Numbered from the stretch's first letter, positions 1 through 8,374 are shown. The stretch is DNA of 64,000 nucleotides from Pikeienuella piscinae (GCF_011044155.1 NZ_CP049056.1:3662001-3726000), one strand, 5' to 3'. Translations and numbers: made by a program. The notes: generated by a model not told the origin, from the sequence alone.

Positions 1-64
1 AGCGGCGCGCCCGCGCCGGTAGAGACGCCGCCGCCGATTTCGACGGATCGGGGGTCAGAAGTCA
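1..64 (-). CDS. Partial CDS, N-terminus of an unidentified protein
   Basis: Only the first 21 codons lie inside the window. The start ATG is at 64-62 on the minus strand and is preceded by a good Shine-Dalgarno sequence (GAGGAG) 5 bases upstream, so a gene start is well supported. The peptide begins MTSDPRSVEIGGG and continues with a Gly/Ala-rich stretch. It lies about 100 bp downstream of the epimerase on the same strand and may be co-transcribed with it. Too little sequence is present to name the product. Confidence 0.6.
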
Positions 65-163
65 TGTCGGCTCCTCAGATGGCGGCCTGTTCATGGACGG
101 GCGATATGGCGTGACGCCGATGATACAGGCGGCGGCAAGGATGAGAAAGACCGGCGCGCCCCG

Positions 164-1243
164 TCAAGGCGCGCCGAGGTTGGCGCGGTTCGCGGTCCAG
201 TCCCGATGCCAGCGAACGAATCGGGCGAGGCCGTCCTCCAGCCTGGTGTCGGGACGAAAGCCGACCTCCGCCTCCAGTTCGCGGATATCGGCGCAGGTCG
301 CGGCGACGTCACCGGGCTGCATCGGCGCGAATTCGCGGATCGCCTTCCGGCCGATCTCGCGCTCCAGAATATCGACGAAGTCGGTCAGCCGTTCGCTGCG
401 CCGGTTGCCGATATTGTAGAGCCGCCACGGCGCCCAGGACCGGGCGGGGTCGGGGGAGGCGCTGTCGAAACCGGGGTCGGGTCGCGCAGGACGCGCCAGA
501 ATCCGGACGACGCCTTCGACGATGTCGTCGATATACGTAAAGTCGCGCTCCATCTCGCCATTGTTGAACAGCCGGATCGGCCGCCCGGCGCGAATCGCGT
601 CGGCGAAGATGAAATAGGCCATGTCCGGCCGGCCCCAGGGCCCGTAGACGGTGAAGAATCGCAACCCGGTCGTTGGCAGGCCGTAGAGATGGGCGTAGGA
701 ATGCGCCATCGCCTCGTTCGCCTTCTTCGTGGCGGCGTAGAGGCTGACCGGGTGGTCGGCGCCATTGGCGACCGAGAACGGCAGCCGCGTGTTGCCGCCA
801 TAGACCGAGGAGGAGGACGCGAACGCGAGATGTTTCGCGCCGACCGCGCGACAGCCTTCGAGGACGTTGAGAAACCCGGTCAGATTGGATCGGGCGTAGG
901 CGCCGGGGTTCTCGATCGAATGACGGACCCCGGCCTGCGCGGCCAGATGGCAAACCGTTTCGGGTCGCGTCTCGGCGAAGAGTCGGCGCACCGTGCGTTC
1001 GTCCTCCAGCCCCGCCTCCACGAAGCGGAACGCCTCATGCCGGTCGAGCCGGTCGAGCCGCGCGCGCTTCAGCGCCGGATCGTAATAGTCATTGAGATCG
1101 TCGAGGCCGACGACCGGGACTCCGTTGTCCAGAAGTCGCGTCGCAACGTGGAAGCCGATGAAGCCTGCCGCACCGGTCACCAGAATCGGCGGGCCGCCGC
1201 TCAACCTCGCCGCCCAGCCCGCCGGACCCCCGGCTTCTGTCAT
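164..1243 (-). CDS. NAD-dependent epimerase, UDP-glucuronate 4-epimerase-like
   Basis: This 359-residue protein is an extended short-chain dehydrogenase acting on nucleotide sugars. The N-terminal Rossmann motif GAAGFIGFHVA (about residues 24-34) is followed by GLDDLNDYYDPALKRARL, typical of the UDP-glucuronate 4-epimerase branch, which makes UDP-galacturonate for surface polysaccharides. The catalytic SSSSVYGG and YAATKKANE (YxxxK) motifs are present, as are the family motifs GLRFFTVYGPWGRPDMA and FTYIDDIVEG. The length fits the family. It starts 6 bp after the nhaA stop on the same strand, so the two are probably co-transcribed. Substrate is inferred from motifs; a different UDP-sugar epimerase remains possible. 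Confidence 0.88.
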   Translation of the reverse strand: MTEAGGPAGWAARLSGGPPILVTGAAGFIGFHVATRLLDNGVPVVGLDDLNDYYDPALKRARLDRLDRHEAFRFVEAGLEDERTVRRLFAETRPETVCHLAAQAGVRHSIENPGAYARSNLTGFLNVLEGCRAVGAKHLAFASSSSVYGGNTRLPFSVANGADHPVSLYAATKKANEAMAHSYAHLYGLPTTGLRFFTVYGPWGRPDMAYFIFADAIRAGRPIRLFNNGEMERDFTYIDDIVEGVVRILARPARPDPGFDSASPDPARSWAPWRLYNIGNRRSERLTDFVDILEREIGRKAIREFAPMQPGDVAATCADIRELEAEVGFRPDTRLEDGLARFVRWHRDWTANRANLGAP

Positions 1244-1249
1244 CGTCTT

Positions 1250-2512
1250 TCAGCCCTCTCGCTTCTCGACGCTGCATATCTTCGCCGCCGCGAAGGACAT
1301 CGCCGCCGCGAAGAACGAGAAGAGCGCGCCCATTTTCGCCGCGTCCTGCACCGGACCCACCGGGAACGCCACCGCCGCGATGAAGAGCGAGACGGTGAAG
1401 CCGATCGCGGCGACGCAGCCGAGGACGAAGAGGTCGGATGTCTTCATGCCGACTGGCAGGCCCAGCCCGAGCGGACGCGCCGCGATCCAGCCCATCAGGA
1501 AGATGCCGACCGGTTTGCCGACAATGAGACCGAGGAGAACCAGCCAGGTCGCTTCGCCGATCGCGGAAAACTCGACCCCTGCATTCGCCAGCCCGAAGAA
1601 GAAGAGGATGACCTCGACCGGGTGCTTCAGGACATGCTCCATCCGGTTCAGAAGGTCGGTGAGGTATTTCTCGGCTTCGGAGAAGATGCCGAACTCGATA
1701 TCGGAATGCGGGATCGCCGGTATGATCGGCAGAAGGCCGAGAGCGGGGTGAATCCCGGCCTCCTGAAAGCCGTACCAGGAGAGACAGGCGGCGATCAGAT
1801 AGGGCCAGAAGTCGAGTGTCTTGTTGACGAAGGTTGAGTTCGGCCGGTCCTGTTTGCCGCGGTCCAGTCGCCGCGGCAGCCAGTGGAAGAAGAACCAGAC
1901 GCCGACCGCCGCGCCGAGCGAAAGCAGAAGCCATTCAGGCGCCAATTCGCCGGAGGGGTAGAATATGGCGAGGATGATCAGCCCTGCGGCGTCGTCCGCG
2001 ATGGCCAGAAGCAGAAGAAAGCCCACGGCCGGATGACCGGCGCCGAAGATAAGCCGCCCGACCAGATAGGAGAATGCGATATCGGTCGCGGTCGGGATCG
2101 CCCAGCCGTTGGCGACCGAGTTGAACGTCTCCCAGCCGATGAACGCGGCGAGCCCGAGATAGACGGAGATTGGCCCGAACATGCCGCCCGCCGTGGCGAT
2201 CAGCGGAGTCAGGGCCTTCTTGCCGCGAAGACTGCCCTGCTTCAGCGCCACCGCCTCCCAGACTTCTTTCCCCGCGATGGCGAAGAAGAACGCCATGAGC
2301 AGGTCGTTGATCAAGTAATGCACGGTCAGCGTGCGCTCGACATGGCCATCGGCGCCCGTGTGCGCGTGGCCGATCCAAGCGTGATCGACCAGAGGGTAGT
2401 TGACGAAGTAGTGATAGCTGTCCGGGGAGGTGTTGGCCCAGATCAGCGCCGCGACTGCGCCGATGATCAGCAGAAGTGAGTACTCGGCCAGATATCCCCA
2501 GACACGATACAT
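1250..2512 (-). CDS. nhaA: Na+/H+ antiporter NhaA
   Basis: This 420-residue inner-membrane protein belongs to the NhaA family, which exchanges cytoplasmic Na+ for external H+ in pH and sodium homeostasis. The family motif ATDIAFSYLVG, with the ion-binding region continuing at LLLLAIADDAAGLIILAIFY (two adjacent aspartates), is intact, and about a dozen hydrophobic segments are visible. The ATG start follows a GAGGGGAG ribosome site. The N-terminal loop is longer than in E. coli NhaA (residues about 40-65, His- and Asp-rich). It heads a two-gene unit with the epimerase downstream. The identification is secure; the transport properties are taken from the family. Confidence 0.95.
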   Translation of the reverse strand: MYRVWGYLAEYSLLLIIGAVAALIWANTSPDSYHYFVNYPLVDHAWIGHAHTGADGHVERTLTVHYLINDLLMAFFFAIAGKEVWEAVALKQGSLRGKKALTPLIATAGGMFGPISVYLGLAAFIGWETFNSVANGWAIPTATDIAFSYLVGRLIFGAGHPAVGFLLLLAIADDAAGLIILAIFYPSGELAPEWLLLSLGAAVGVWFFFHWLPRRLDRGKQDRPNSTFVNKTLDFWPYLIAACLSWYGFQEAGIHPALGLLPIIPAIPHSDIEFGIFSEAEKYLTDLLNRMEHVLKHPVEVILFFFGLANAGVEFSAIGEATWLVLLGLIVGKPVGIFLMGWIAARPLGLGLPVGMKTSDLFVLGCVAAIGFTVSLFIAAVAFPVGPVQDAAKMGALFSFFAAAMSFAAAKICSVEKREG

Positions 2513-2529
2513 CGGCGGCTCCCCTCAGT

Positions 2530-2561
2530 GGAAAACGGCGGCGCCCGCCGGGGCGGGCGCC
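2530..2561 (-). terminator. Terminator-like hairpin after the permease gene
   Basis: A perfect 10-bp stem (GGCGCCCGCC with its complement) with a two-base centre occupies 2540-2561. Read on the minus strand it is followed by GCCGTTTTCC, a weak T run. It sits between the permease stop and the nhaA start and would end the ArsR-permease transcript. Confidence 0.55.
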
Positions 2562-2621
2562 TCTCGTTCTCATCTCTAAAGCGAAGGCGACGGGGTTTCA
2601 AACAGTAGAACCGTCCCTTTC

Positions 2622-3671
2622 TCACCCCAGCGCGCTGTAGGCGAGGCCGGCGATGACCGCGCCCGCGACCGCGAACCCGAAATAGGCCGTGAACACCCTG
2701 GGACGCACCAGGCTGTAAACCGCGACCGCGGCCGGGATGCAGGTAACGCCGCCGGCGATCAGGAAGCTCATCGCCGCGCCCGGGTTCATGCCCTGTTCGA
2801 TCAGTCCGGCGGCAAGCGGCGCCGCGGCGTAGCCGTTGAGATAGGCCGGCGCCCCGAGGGTGGCGGCGAGCAAGATCGACCCGAGGCCGCCGGCGCCGCC
2901 GCCGCCCAGAAGCCCGCCGATCGCCTCAGCCGGAACCCAGCGGAGCATCGCCGCTTCGAGGAGATAGGCGAGAAGCAGCCATTTGCCGAGGAAGAGCCCG
3001 TTCTCGACGAAGCTCTTGCGGAAGATCGGCGCGCGCCCCTCCTCGCGCCAGAAGGCCCAGACCGGCCGTTCGCCGAACGGGCTCTTCTTCGAGCAGCAGG
3101 AGGATTTCCCTGCCATACCATCGGGACGGAGCGGGTCGGCGAAGACCGCGCTCCGAGCCAGCGCCATCACCCCGAACCCTCCGAACAGCCCGATGCCGAC
3201 GGCGGCGATCGACTTGGCGATGGCGAAGTCGAGGCCGAGCGCGCCGGTGGTGATCGCGAACATCGGCGGGTCCATCAGCGGAGAGGCGAGCCAGAACGCC
3301 ATCACAGCCGGGAGCGGCGCGCCCATCGCGAGCAGCGCGGCGATGAACGGAATTACCTGGCACGAGCAGAACGGCGACAGCCCGCCGACCAGCGCCGCGA
3401 GGACGACCATGCGCGCCGGTTTCCCGGTGAACGCCTTCGCAACCAGCCCTTCGGCGTTCGCTGCGCGGAGATACGCCGTCGCCAGAACGGCGAAGAGTAG
3501 GAAGGGGAGGGTGGAGATGAAGGACTCCGCCATCTGCGTCGTCACCGGGCGGAGCGCCTCCGGCGCGATGAGCCCGATCAGCAGCAGGCCGAGCGGGATC
3601 GCGGCCCAGGCCCGGTCGATCTTCCGCCAGCCGGCCCGGAAGCCGGAGAGGGAGGCGCTGATATCGGTCAT
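2622..3671 (-). CDS. Permease of the ArsP/YraQ (DUF318) family
   Basis: This 349-residue polytopic membrane protein carries the signature of the DUF318 permeases, GLSPFCSCQVIPF followed by an FWLASPLMDPPMF segment. Members include ArsP, which exports trivalent organoarsenicals, and others of unknown substrate. About eight hydrophobic segments surround a cytoplasmic loop near the middle containing CCSKK, a possible thiol metal-binding element. Its start overlaps the end of an ArsR-type regulator by four bases (ATGA), so the pair forms one coupled operon. Context suggests thiophilic metalloid or metal export. No arsenate reductase or Acr3 is nearby, so arsenic specificity is not proven. Confidence 0.85.
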   Translation of the reverse strand: MTDISASLSGFRAGWRKIDRAWAAIPLGLLLIGLIAPEALRPVTTQMAESFISTLPFLLFAVLATAYLRAANAEGLVAKAFTGKPARMVVLAALVGGLSPFCSCQVIPFIAALLAMGAPLPAVMAFWLASPLMDPPMFAITTGALGLDFAIAKSIAAVGIGLFGGFGVMALARSAVFADPLRPDGMAGKSSCCSKKSPFGERPVWAFWREEGRAPIFRKSFVENGLFLGKWLLLAYLLEAAMLRWVPAEAIGGLLGGGGAGGLGSILLAATLGAPAYLNGYAAAPLAAGLIEQGMNPGAAMSFLIAGGVTCIPAAVAVYSLVRPRVFTAYFGFAVAGAVIAGLAYSALG

Positions 3672-4030
3672 GAGGTCTGGTCCTCTTCAATCCGCGCCGC
3701 GTCGGCGTCGGCGCAGCATTCGCGCGTGAGATAGCCGGCGAGCGCGCGGATACGTTCGAAATCCGCCCGGCAGATGATCTGCCGCCCCTGGCGCTCCTGC
3801 TCCAGCAGCCCGGTCTGGGTGAGAAACCGGAGATGGTGCGACAGCGTAGAAGCGGGGGCGCCGGTGGCGTCCCTGAGGGCGCCGACATTCATGCCGTCCG
3901 GCCCGGCCCGGACCAGATGCCGCAGAACCGCGAGCCGGGCTTCCGAGCCGAGCGCGGCGAAACCGGCCGAGGCCTCCTCCGGGTCGAGAGGAAGCGAGTC
4001 CATATCGGGAAGGTGATTCGCATGGGTCAT
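3668..4030 (-). CDS. ArsR-family winged-helix repressor
   Basis: This 120-residue protein has the ArsR winged-helix layout: LGSEARLAVLRHLV, then the recognition region APASTLSHHLRFLTQTGLL, then a wing at QERQGRQIICRAD. Cysteines occur in the wing (QIICRAD) and as an ECC pair near the C-terminus, which could be the inducer thiols. The usual ELCVCDL site in helix 3 is absent; that position reads ASTLSHHL. It is translationally coupled to the permease (four-base overlap). Two copies of a 16-base element lie immediately upstream and are the likely autoregulatory operators. The inducer is unknown; an arsenical or other thiophilic compound is inferred from the partner. Confidence 0.88.
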   Translation of the reverse strand: MTHANHLPDMDSLPLDPEEASAGFAALGSEARLAVLRHLVRAGPDGMNVGALRDATGAPASTLSHHLRFLTQTGLLEQERQGRQIICRADFERIRALAGYLTRECCADADAARIEEDQTS

Positions 4031-4036
4031 GAGAAC

Positions 4037-4087
4037 GATATAACCGGAAATATCGAATTATTAAAGGGGCTATATAACCAGAAATAT
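4037..4087. promoter_or_regulatory. Tandem operator-like repeats upstream of the ArsR gene
   Basis: ATATAACCGGAAATAT (4038-4053) and ATATAACCAGAAATAT (4072-4087) are identical at 15 of 16 positions, with starts 34 bp apart in an AT-rich island within otherwise GC-rich DNA. Each copy is itself a partial dyad. They lie just upstream of the regulator start (4030) and between it and the divergent UDG-like gene. Binding by the adjacent ArsR protein is inferred. Confidence 0.7.
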
Positions 4088-4147
4088 AGAACTATGTGGC
4101 GCCGGCCGCGCTTGACAGATGCGCGATGCGGCCCATCCTGCCGCGCC

Positions 4148-4750
4148 ATGGCGCATGAAGCGGGCGATATCGAGATGCTGGAGGTAGAGATCGCCAGCTG
4201 CAGGGCCTGCGCCGCGGAGTTCGCCGCGACCCGGACCCGGCACGAACCGCGCCCGGTCACGCGGCTCTCCTCCACCGCCCGCATCCTGATCGCCGGGCAG
4301 GCGCCGGGAATCAGGGTGCACGAGAGCGGCGTTCCTTTCGACGACCGGTCCGGCGACCGGCTGCGCGACTGGATGGGGATCGACCGCGCGGCGTTCTACG
4401 ACCGGGCGCGGATCGCGATACTGCCGATGGCGTTCTGCTTCCCGGGTTATGACGCGAAGGGCTCCGATCTGCCGCCGCCGAGGCGTTGCGCCGAACTCTG
4501 GCGGGAGCGGGCGCTCGGCGCGCTCCGGTCGGTGGAACTGACGCTGCTGGTCGGCGGGTACGCGCAGAAATGGACGCTGAAGGACCGCCGCCCGCTTTCC
4601 GCCCTCGTCTCCGACTGGCGCGCCTACGCCCCCTCGATCATGCCGCTGCCGCATCCGAGCTGGCGCAACACCGGCTGGCTGAAGAAGAACCCGTGGTTCG
4701 AGGCCGAGGCGGTGCCCGTCCTTCGCGCCCGGGTCGCGGCGTTGCTGTGA
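4148..4750 (+). CDS. Uracil-DNA glycosylase superfamily protein
   Basis: This protein of 200 residues (from the ATG at 4148) shows the uracil-DNA glycosylase fold motifs: GQAPGIRVHESGVPFDDRSG near the N-terminus, a central LTLLVGGYAQ strand, and LPHPSWRNTGWLKKNPWFE near the C-terminus (the family HPS region). An N-terminal CRAC pair resembles the iron-sulfur cysteines of family 4 enzymes, but only scattered further cysteines follow, so a cluster is doubtful. The N-terminus before 4148 is low in coding character. The downstream lipase starts inside its stop codon (GTGA), so three genes through the SseB-like one form a tight operon. Glycosylase activity is inferred. Confidence 0.8.
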   Translation: MAHEAGDIEMLEVEIASCRACAAEFAATRTRHEPRPVTRLSSTARILIAGQAPGIRVHESGVPFDDRSGDRLRDWMGIDRAAFYDRARIAILPMAFCFPGYDAKGSDLPPPRRCAELWRERALGALRSVELTLLVGGYAQKWTLKDRRPLSALVSDWRAYAPSIMPLPHPSWRNTGWLKKNPWFEAEAVPVLRARVAALL

Positions 4751-5664
4751 GAGCCGCGTTCGCCGTACTTCTCCTCGCCGTCGCCGGCTGCGTCGGCGGG
4801 CCGGCCGGGCCGGCGCCGCCGCTGGGCCCGGTCGAGTTCGGCGAAGGGAGCATCGCAGGGGCGTCAGGCCGAGAGCGGCTCGCGCTCTCGACCTGGACGC
4901 CGGAGGGGCCGCTCCGCGGGGTGATTCTCGCTCTTCATGGTTTTGGCGATTACGGCCCGAGCACCTTCGACGGGCCGGCCCGCTACTGGGCGGCGCGCGG
5001 CTTTCTAACCTTCGCCTACGACCAGCGCGGATTCGGACGGAACGAAAGCCGCGGGCGCTGGCCCGGCGCCGAACGGCTGATTGCGGACTTCCGCGAAATC
5101 GCTGAACTGATTCGCGGCCGCTATCCCGATCTGCCGCTCTTCGTCGTCGGGCATTCAATGGGTGGCGGGGTGGCGCTCGCCGGAGTGGGCGACGGCGCGC
5201 CGGTGGATGGGCTGATCCTCGCGGCGCCGGCGGTCTGGGGCGGCGACAGGCTGCCGGCACCTTACCGCGTCGCGGCCTGGGGCGGGACGCTGCTTTTCCC
5301 CGACCGGCGCTGGACCGGAAAGGGCATCGTCTCGATCCAGGCCTCCGACAATATCGATGCGCTGATCGCGCTCGGACGCGATCCGCTCTATCTCGCGCCG
5401 CCCTCCAGCCGGGAGTTCACCGGCCTTATCCGGCTCATGGACCGCGCCGTCGCCGCCGCGCCGCATGTCCGCACGCCCACGCTCACGCTTTACGGCGAGA
5501 AGGACGAAGTCGCGCCGAAAGACGCCGTGCTGGCGGCGCATGAGGCGCTCGCCGGACCGAAGACGCTGATTCTCTACCCCGAGGGCTGGCATCTTCTCTT
5601 CCGCGATCTGCAGGCGGAACATGTATGGCGCGATGTCGTCGATTGGATGGAGGCGAGATCGTGA
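4747..5664 (+). CDS. Lipoprotein alpha/beta hydrolase, lysophospholipase/monoglyceride lipase-like
   Basis: The GTG at 4747 overlaps the preceding stop and gives MRAAFAVLLLAVAGC, a lipoprotein signal with the lipidated cysteine at residue 15. A longer N-terminal reading exists but buries this signal. The rest is an alpha/beta hydrolase: LHGFGDYG (oxyanion region), FAYDQRGFGRNESRG, nucleophile elbow GHSMGG (Ser about 137), YGEKDEVAP (acid) and GWHLLF (His). This matches the monoglyceride lipase/lysophospholipase group. At 305 residues it has the usual length. The product would be membrane-anchored facing the periplasm. Its own stop is again overlapped by the next gene. Confidence 0.85.
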   Translation: MRAAFAVLLLAVAGCVGGPAGPAPPLGPVEFGEGSIAGASGRERLALSTWTPEGPLRGVILALHGFGDYGPSTFDGPARYWAARGFLTFAYDQRGFGRNESRGRWPGAERLIADFREIAELIRGRYPDLPLFVVGHSMGGGVALAGVGDGAPVDGLILAAPAVWGGDRLPAPYRVAAWGGTLLFPDRRWTGKGIVSIQASDNIDALIALGRDPLYLAPPSSREFTGLIRLMDRAVAAAPHVRTPTLTLYGEKDEVAPKDAVLAAHEALAGPKTLILYPEGWHLLFRDLQAEHVWRDVVDWMEARS

Positions 5665-6443
5665 CCGAGACGCCGCAAACCCCGCTCGACCGCGCCTGGG
5701 CGGCGGCGGCGGACGACGGCGACGCCGGAATGGCGCGCTATTACGATGTTCTTGCTGGGGCGGAGCTTTTCCTCGCCATCGATCCCGCGACGCTCGATGG
5801 CGCGGCGCAGACCCCGGTTCTCTTTCCCGTCGATGGGGTGAAGACCGCGCTAGTCTTCGACACGGACTGGAGAATCGCCGAGTTCATGGGCGATGACGCC
5901 GCGCATCTGACGCTTTCCGGCCGCGCGGTTTTCGCGATGTTCGCCGGCAAAGGCGTGCAACTCGGCGTCAATCTTGGAGACGCGCCTTCGGCGACGATCC
6001 TTCCGGCGGTGGCGATCGACTGGGCCGCCGAAGCGCTCCGACAGCCGGTCGAGGAGGAGGCGGGCGGCGCCATGATTCTGACGCGGCCGATCGGCGCGAC
6101 GCCTGATTTGCTCGCCCGCATCGATGCGAAGCTCGCCGGAATCGGCCCCGCGCTGGCGGAGGCCTGGCTCTGCGGGGCAGGGGAGCCGGACGGCGCTCTC
6201 GTCCTCTGCCTTTCGCTACGCCTGGAGAGTGCGGAGCGCGCCGTCGTCGCCGCGCTGGCGGAAACCGCGCGCTTCGCGGGCGACGCGCGGGCGGCCTTCG
6301 ACATCGCGGTGCTGCGCGAGCACGACGCGCGCCTCGCGGCGGCGCGGAGGGTCGGGCTCGGATTCGAGATCGCCGCGCCGCCAGATACCGCCCGACAGGC
6401 GCCGGACAGGTCGCTCCCGCCCAAATTGCGAAGAAGTCCTTGA
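5661..6443 (+). CDS. SseB-family protein
   Basis: The GTG at 5661 overlaps the lipase stop (GTGA) and gives a 260-residue protein with no signal peptide. It resembles SseB N-terminal domain proteins: an early TPLDRAW, then LFLAIDP, TPVLFPVDGVKTALVFDTDWRIAEF, and SGRAVFAMFAGKGVQLGVNLG. The C-terminal half resembles the SseB C-terminal domain. SseB proteins of enterobacteria are type III secretion or sulfurtransferase-associated, but in alphaproteobacteria no role is established. It is the last gene of a three-gene overlapping operon. Function unknown. Confidence 0.75.
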   Translation: MTETPQTPLDRAWAAAADDGDAGMARYYDVLAGAELFLAIDPATLDGAAQTPVLFPVDGVKTALVFDTDWRIAEFMGDDAAHLTLSGRAVFAMFAGKGVQLGVNLGDAPSATILPAVAIDWAAEALRQPVEEEAGGAMILTRPIGATPDLLARIDAKLAGIGPALAEAWLCGAGEPDGALVLCLSLRLESAERAVVAALAETARFAGDARAAFDIAVLREHDARLAAARRVGLGFEIAAPPDTARQAPDRSLPPKLRRSP

Positions 6444-6602
6444 TTTCGCGAACGGACATCGTTAAAAAGTCCGCCTTACGATGGCTGGACTTCTAACTAC
6501 ATATCCCTGCCGCAAACTGGCGGGAACGGGTTGGGTTTCCGAAAATCGAACTGCGCTTGAGCCCTGCAATCCCTGCGAGGCGGCGCGACAAAGGACGACC
6601 CA

Positions 6603-6812
6603 ATGACCGTAGGCACCGTGAAATTCTACAACGACCAGAAGGGCTATGGATTCATCCAGCCCGAAGACGGCTCGAAGGACGTGTTCGTGCACGCGACCGC
6701 GCTCGAGCGCGCCGGCATGAGCGGCCTGAACGAAGGCCAGAAAGTCGAGTTCGAGACCGAAATCGACAAGCGTAGCGGCAAGACCGCCGTTAGCACGATC
6801 TCGGCCGTCTGA
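6603..6812 (+). CDS. Cold-shock domain protein
   Basis: This 69-residue protein is a single cold-shock domain of standard length. RNP1 is visible as KGYGFIQP and RNP2 as VFVHATAL; the start [13 protein letters not shown] is characteristic. Such proteins bind single-stranded RNA and DNA and act as RNA chaperones. An AAAGGA ribosome site precedes the ATG. About 160 bp separate it from the previous gene, compatible with the long leader seen in many csp genes; copies of AAGTCC and its complement occur there (6434, 6467 and 6487). A strong intrinsic terminator follows. Whether it is cold-induced cannot be read from the sequence. Confidence 0.95.
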   Translation: MTVGTVKFYNDQKGYGFIQPEDGSKDVFVHATALERAGMSGLNEGQKVEFETEIDKRSGKTAVSTISAV

Positions 6813-6840
6813 TCAGGCTTCTACCTGATTGAGGAATTTG

Positions 6841-6874
6841 CGCCGCCCCGGAATCGCCGGGGCGGCGTTTTTTT
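6841..6874 (+). terminator. Intrinsic terminator of the cold-shock gene
   Basis: CGCCGCCCCGG at 6841-6851 pairs perfectly with 6857-6867 around a five-base loop, followed by seven T residues (6868-6874). It also separates the convergent thioesterase gene, which ends at 6878. Confidence 0.95.
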
Positions 6875-6877
6875 GAT

Positions 6878-7414
6878 TCAGGCGGCGATTTCCGGTGGCC
6901 AGGGGCGCAACGCTTCGGCCGCGCTCCACGCCCGCACCCAGTTCGGCGCCGGCGGATTCCAGCCGGGCCGGCCGAGTTCGGCCGCGACCCGCTCCGGCGG
7001 AACAAGGCGGCCATTCAGGGTGATCGCGGTCCGACACATCACCGCCGCCGTAGCCGCGCCGTCGCGAAACATTGCTTGCTCGATATAGACGAACCGCTCG
7101 TCGCGCGCGACGAGGCGGCTACGCGTCTCCACCTTCTGAAGCATCGTCACGCGCTTTCTGTATTGCGGGACGGAACCGGCCATGACGAGCCCCCAGCCGC
7201 GTCGCCGCATCACTGCGATCAGGCCGGTGCGCTGCGCCAGCGCGATGCGGCCGATATCCATCAGCGTCAGGATCCGGCCGTTGTTAAGGTCGCCAAATGG
7301 ATCGATGTCCCAAGGCAGGACGCGAAACCGGTGAACATGCGTCTCGCCCGGCGCCAGAGGTGGCAGGCGGGCGGCCCTGATCGATTCCAGGATCTGCCGG
7401 TGAAACGGATACAT
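6878..7414 (-). CDS. Acyl-CoA thioesterase-like (hotdog fold) protein
   Basis: This 178-residue protein resembles the 4-hydroxybenzoyl-CoA thioesterase superfamily and THEM6-like proteins. The hotdog core is seen as RVLPWDIDPFGDLNNGRILTL (the DxxxHxNN-like active region, here FGDLNNG), a central helix DIGRIALAQRTG and the strand series following SVPQYRKRVTMLQKVETRS. A C-terminal extension of about 35 residues is Pro/Trp-rich. It converges on the cold-shock gene and has no obvious operon partner. Thioesterase activity is inferred from fold; the substrate is unknown. Confidence 0.75.
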   Translation of the reverse strand: MYPFHRQILESIRAARLPPLAPGETHVHRFRVLPWDIDPFGDLNNGRILTLMDIGRIALAQRTGLIAVMRRRGWGLVMAGSVPQYRKRVTMLQKVETRSRLVARDERFVYIEQAMFRDGAATAAVMCRTAITLNGRLVPPERVAAELGRPGWNPPAPNWVRAWSAAEALRPWPPEIAA

Positions 7415-7507
7415 GGACGAACCCCGGTGCGGATGCGGATCAGCTTACGCTGACGTAAGCGTCCGTTCTCCGCAATCGGTGACGTGGCGTCGGCGAAGGC
7501 GGCGCGC

Positions 7508-8374
7508 TCAGCCCGCCTTGTTGGTGAAATAGGCTTGCGTTCCCTTGTGACAGACCCGGTCCGTCGGCAGTACGTCCTGCGGTTTGTACGCCGCACCGTC
7601 CTTGAGACGCTCATAGAGCGGTCCGAAATCCCGCAACGTCGCCTCCAGCAGCGTCTCGAAGCCGTCGATCACGAAGTAACTCTGCTGGAAGTCGTCGATC
7701 CGATAATTCGTGCGCATCACCCGCTCCAGATCGAATCCGATCCGGTTCGGCGAATCGTCCTCGAGCGCGAACACCGTCTCCTTCGGCGACGATATGATCC
7801 CGGCGCCGAATATCCGAAGCGCGCCCATCTCCTCGATCAGTCCGAACTCGATCGTATACCAGTAGAGCCGCGCCAGATTCGCCAGCCGGCCGAGATTCAG
7901 CGCTCGGAGCCCTCCCTTCCCATACGCCTCCATGAAGTCGGCATAGGCCGGATCGGCGAGCAGCGGGACATGTCCGAAGACATCGTGAAAAACGTCCGGC
8001 TCCTCGATGTAATCCATCTCGTCGGCGTCCCGGATGAAGCAGCCGGCTGGGAAACGCCGATTGGCGAGGTGATCGAAGAACACCTCGTCGGGCACGAGAC
8101 CGGGCACCCCGACGATGCGCCAGCCTGTCCGTTCCTTCAGCTTGTCGGAGAGCCGCTCAAAATTCGGAATGCCGCCCTCCGAGAGTTTCAGCGTTTTCGC
8201 GGCCTTCAGGAAAGCTTCGGAGGCGCGGCCGGGGAGGATGCCCATCATCCGTTCCGTCAGCGCGCCCCAGCGCGCGTGCTCCTCTAGCGTATAGGCGCTC
8301 CAGCGCTGGTCGATGGTATGGTCTACGGCGACGGGACCTGTCTCGCGCCGGGTGCGGGTCGATGCTTCAGCCAT
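7508..8374 (-). CDS. phhA: Phenylalanine 4-monooxygenase
   Basis: This 288-residue protein is a bacterial aromatic amino acid hydroxylase converting phenylalanine to tyrosine with a tetrahydropterin and non-heme iron. The iron ligands are visible: FHDVFGH gives His130 and His135, and YWYTIEFG gives Glu176. The family motifs RRFPAGCFIRD and DYIEEPDVFHD are intact. The length is normal for the single-domain bacterial form without a regulatory ACT domain. The ATG is preceded by AGGAGA. An Lrp/AsnC regulator is divergently transcribed about 100 bp away, an arrangement implying local control. Identification is secure. Confidence 0.95.
   Translation of the reverse strand: MAEASTRTRRETGPVAVDHTIDQRWSAYTLEEHARWGALTERMMGILPGRASEAFLKAAKTLKLSEGGIPNFERLSDKLKERTGWRIVGVPGLVPDEVFFDHLANRRFPAGCFIRDADEMDYIEEPDVFHDVFGHVPLLADPAYADFMEAYGKGGLRALNLGRLANLARLYWYTIEFGLIEEMGALRIFGAGIISSPKETVFALEDDSPNRIGFDLERVMRTNYRIDDFQQSYFVIDGFETLLEATLRDFGPLYERLKDGAAYKPQDVLPTDRVCHKGTQAYFTNKAG

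Noticed and set aside
206-1837. Long plus-strand ORF antisense to the epimerase and nhaA
   Set aside because: It is an antisense shadow: the minus strand holds two complete, well-conserved genes with intact motifs, and this frame matches no family.
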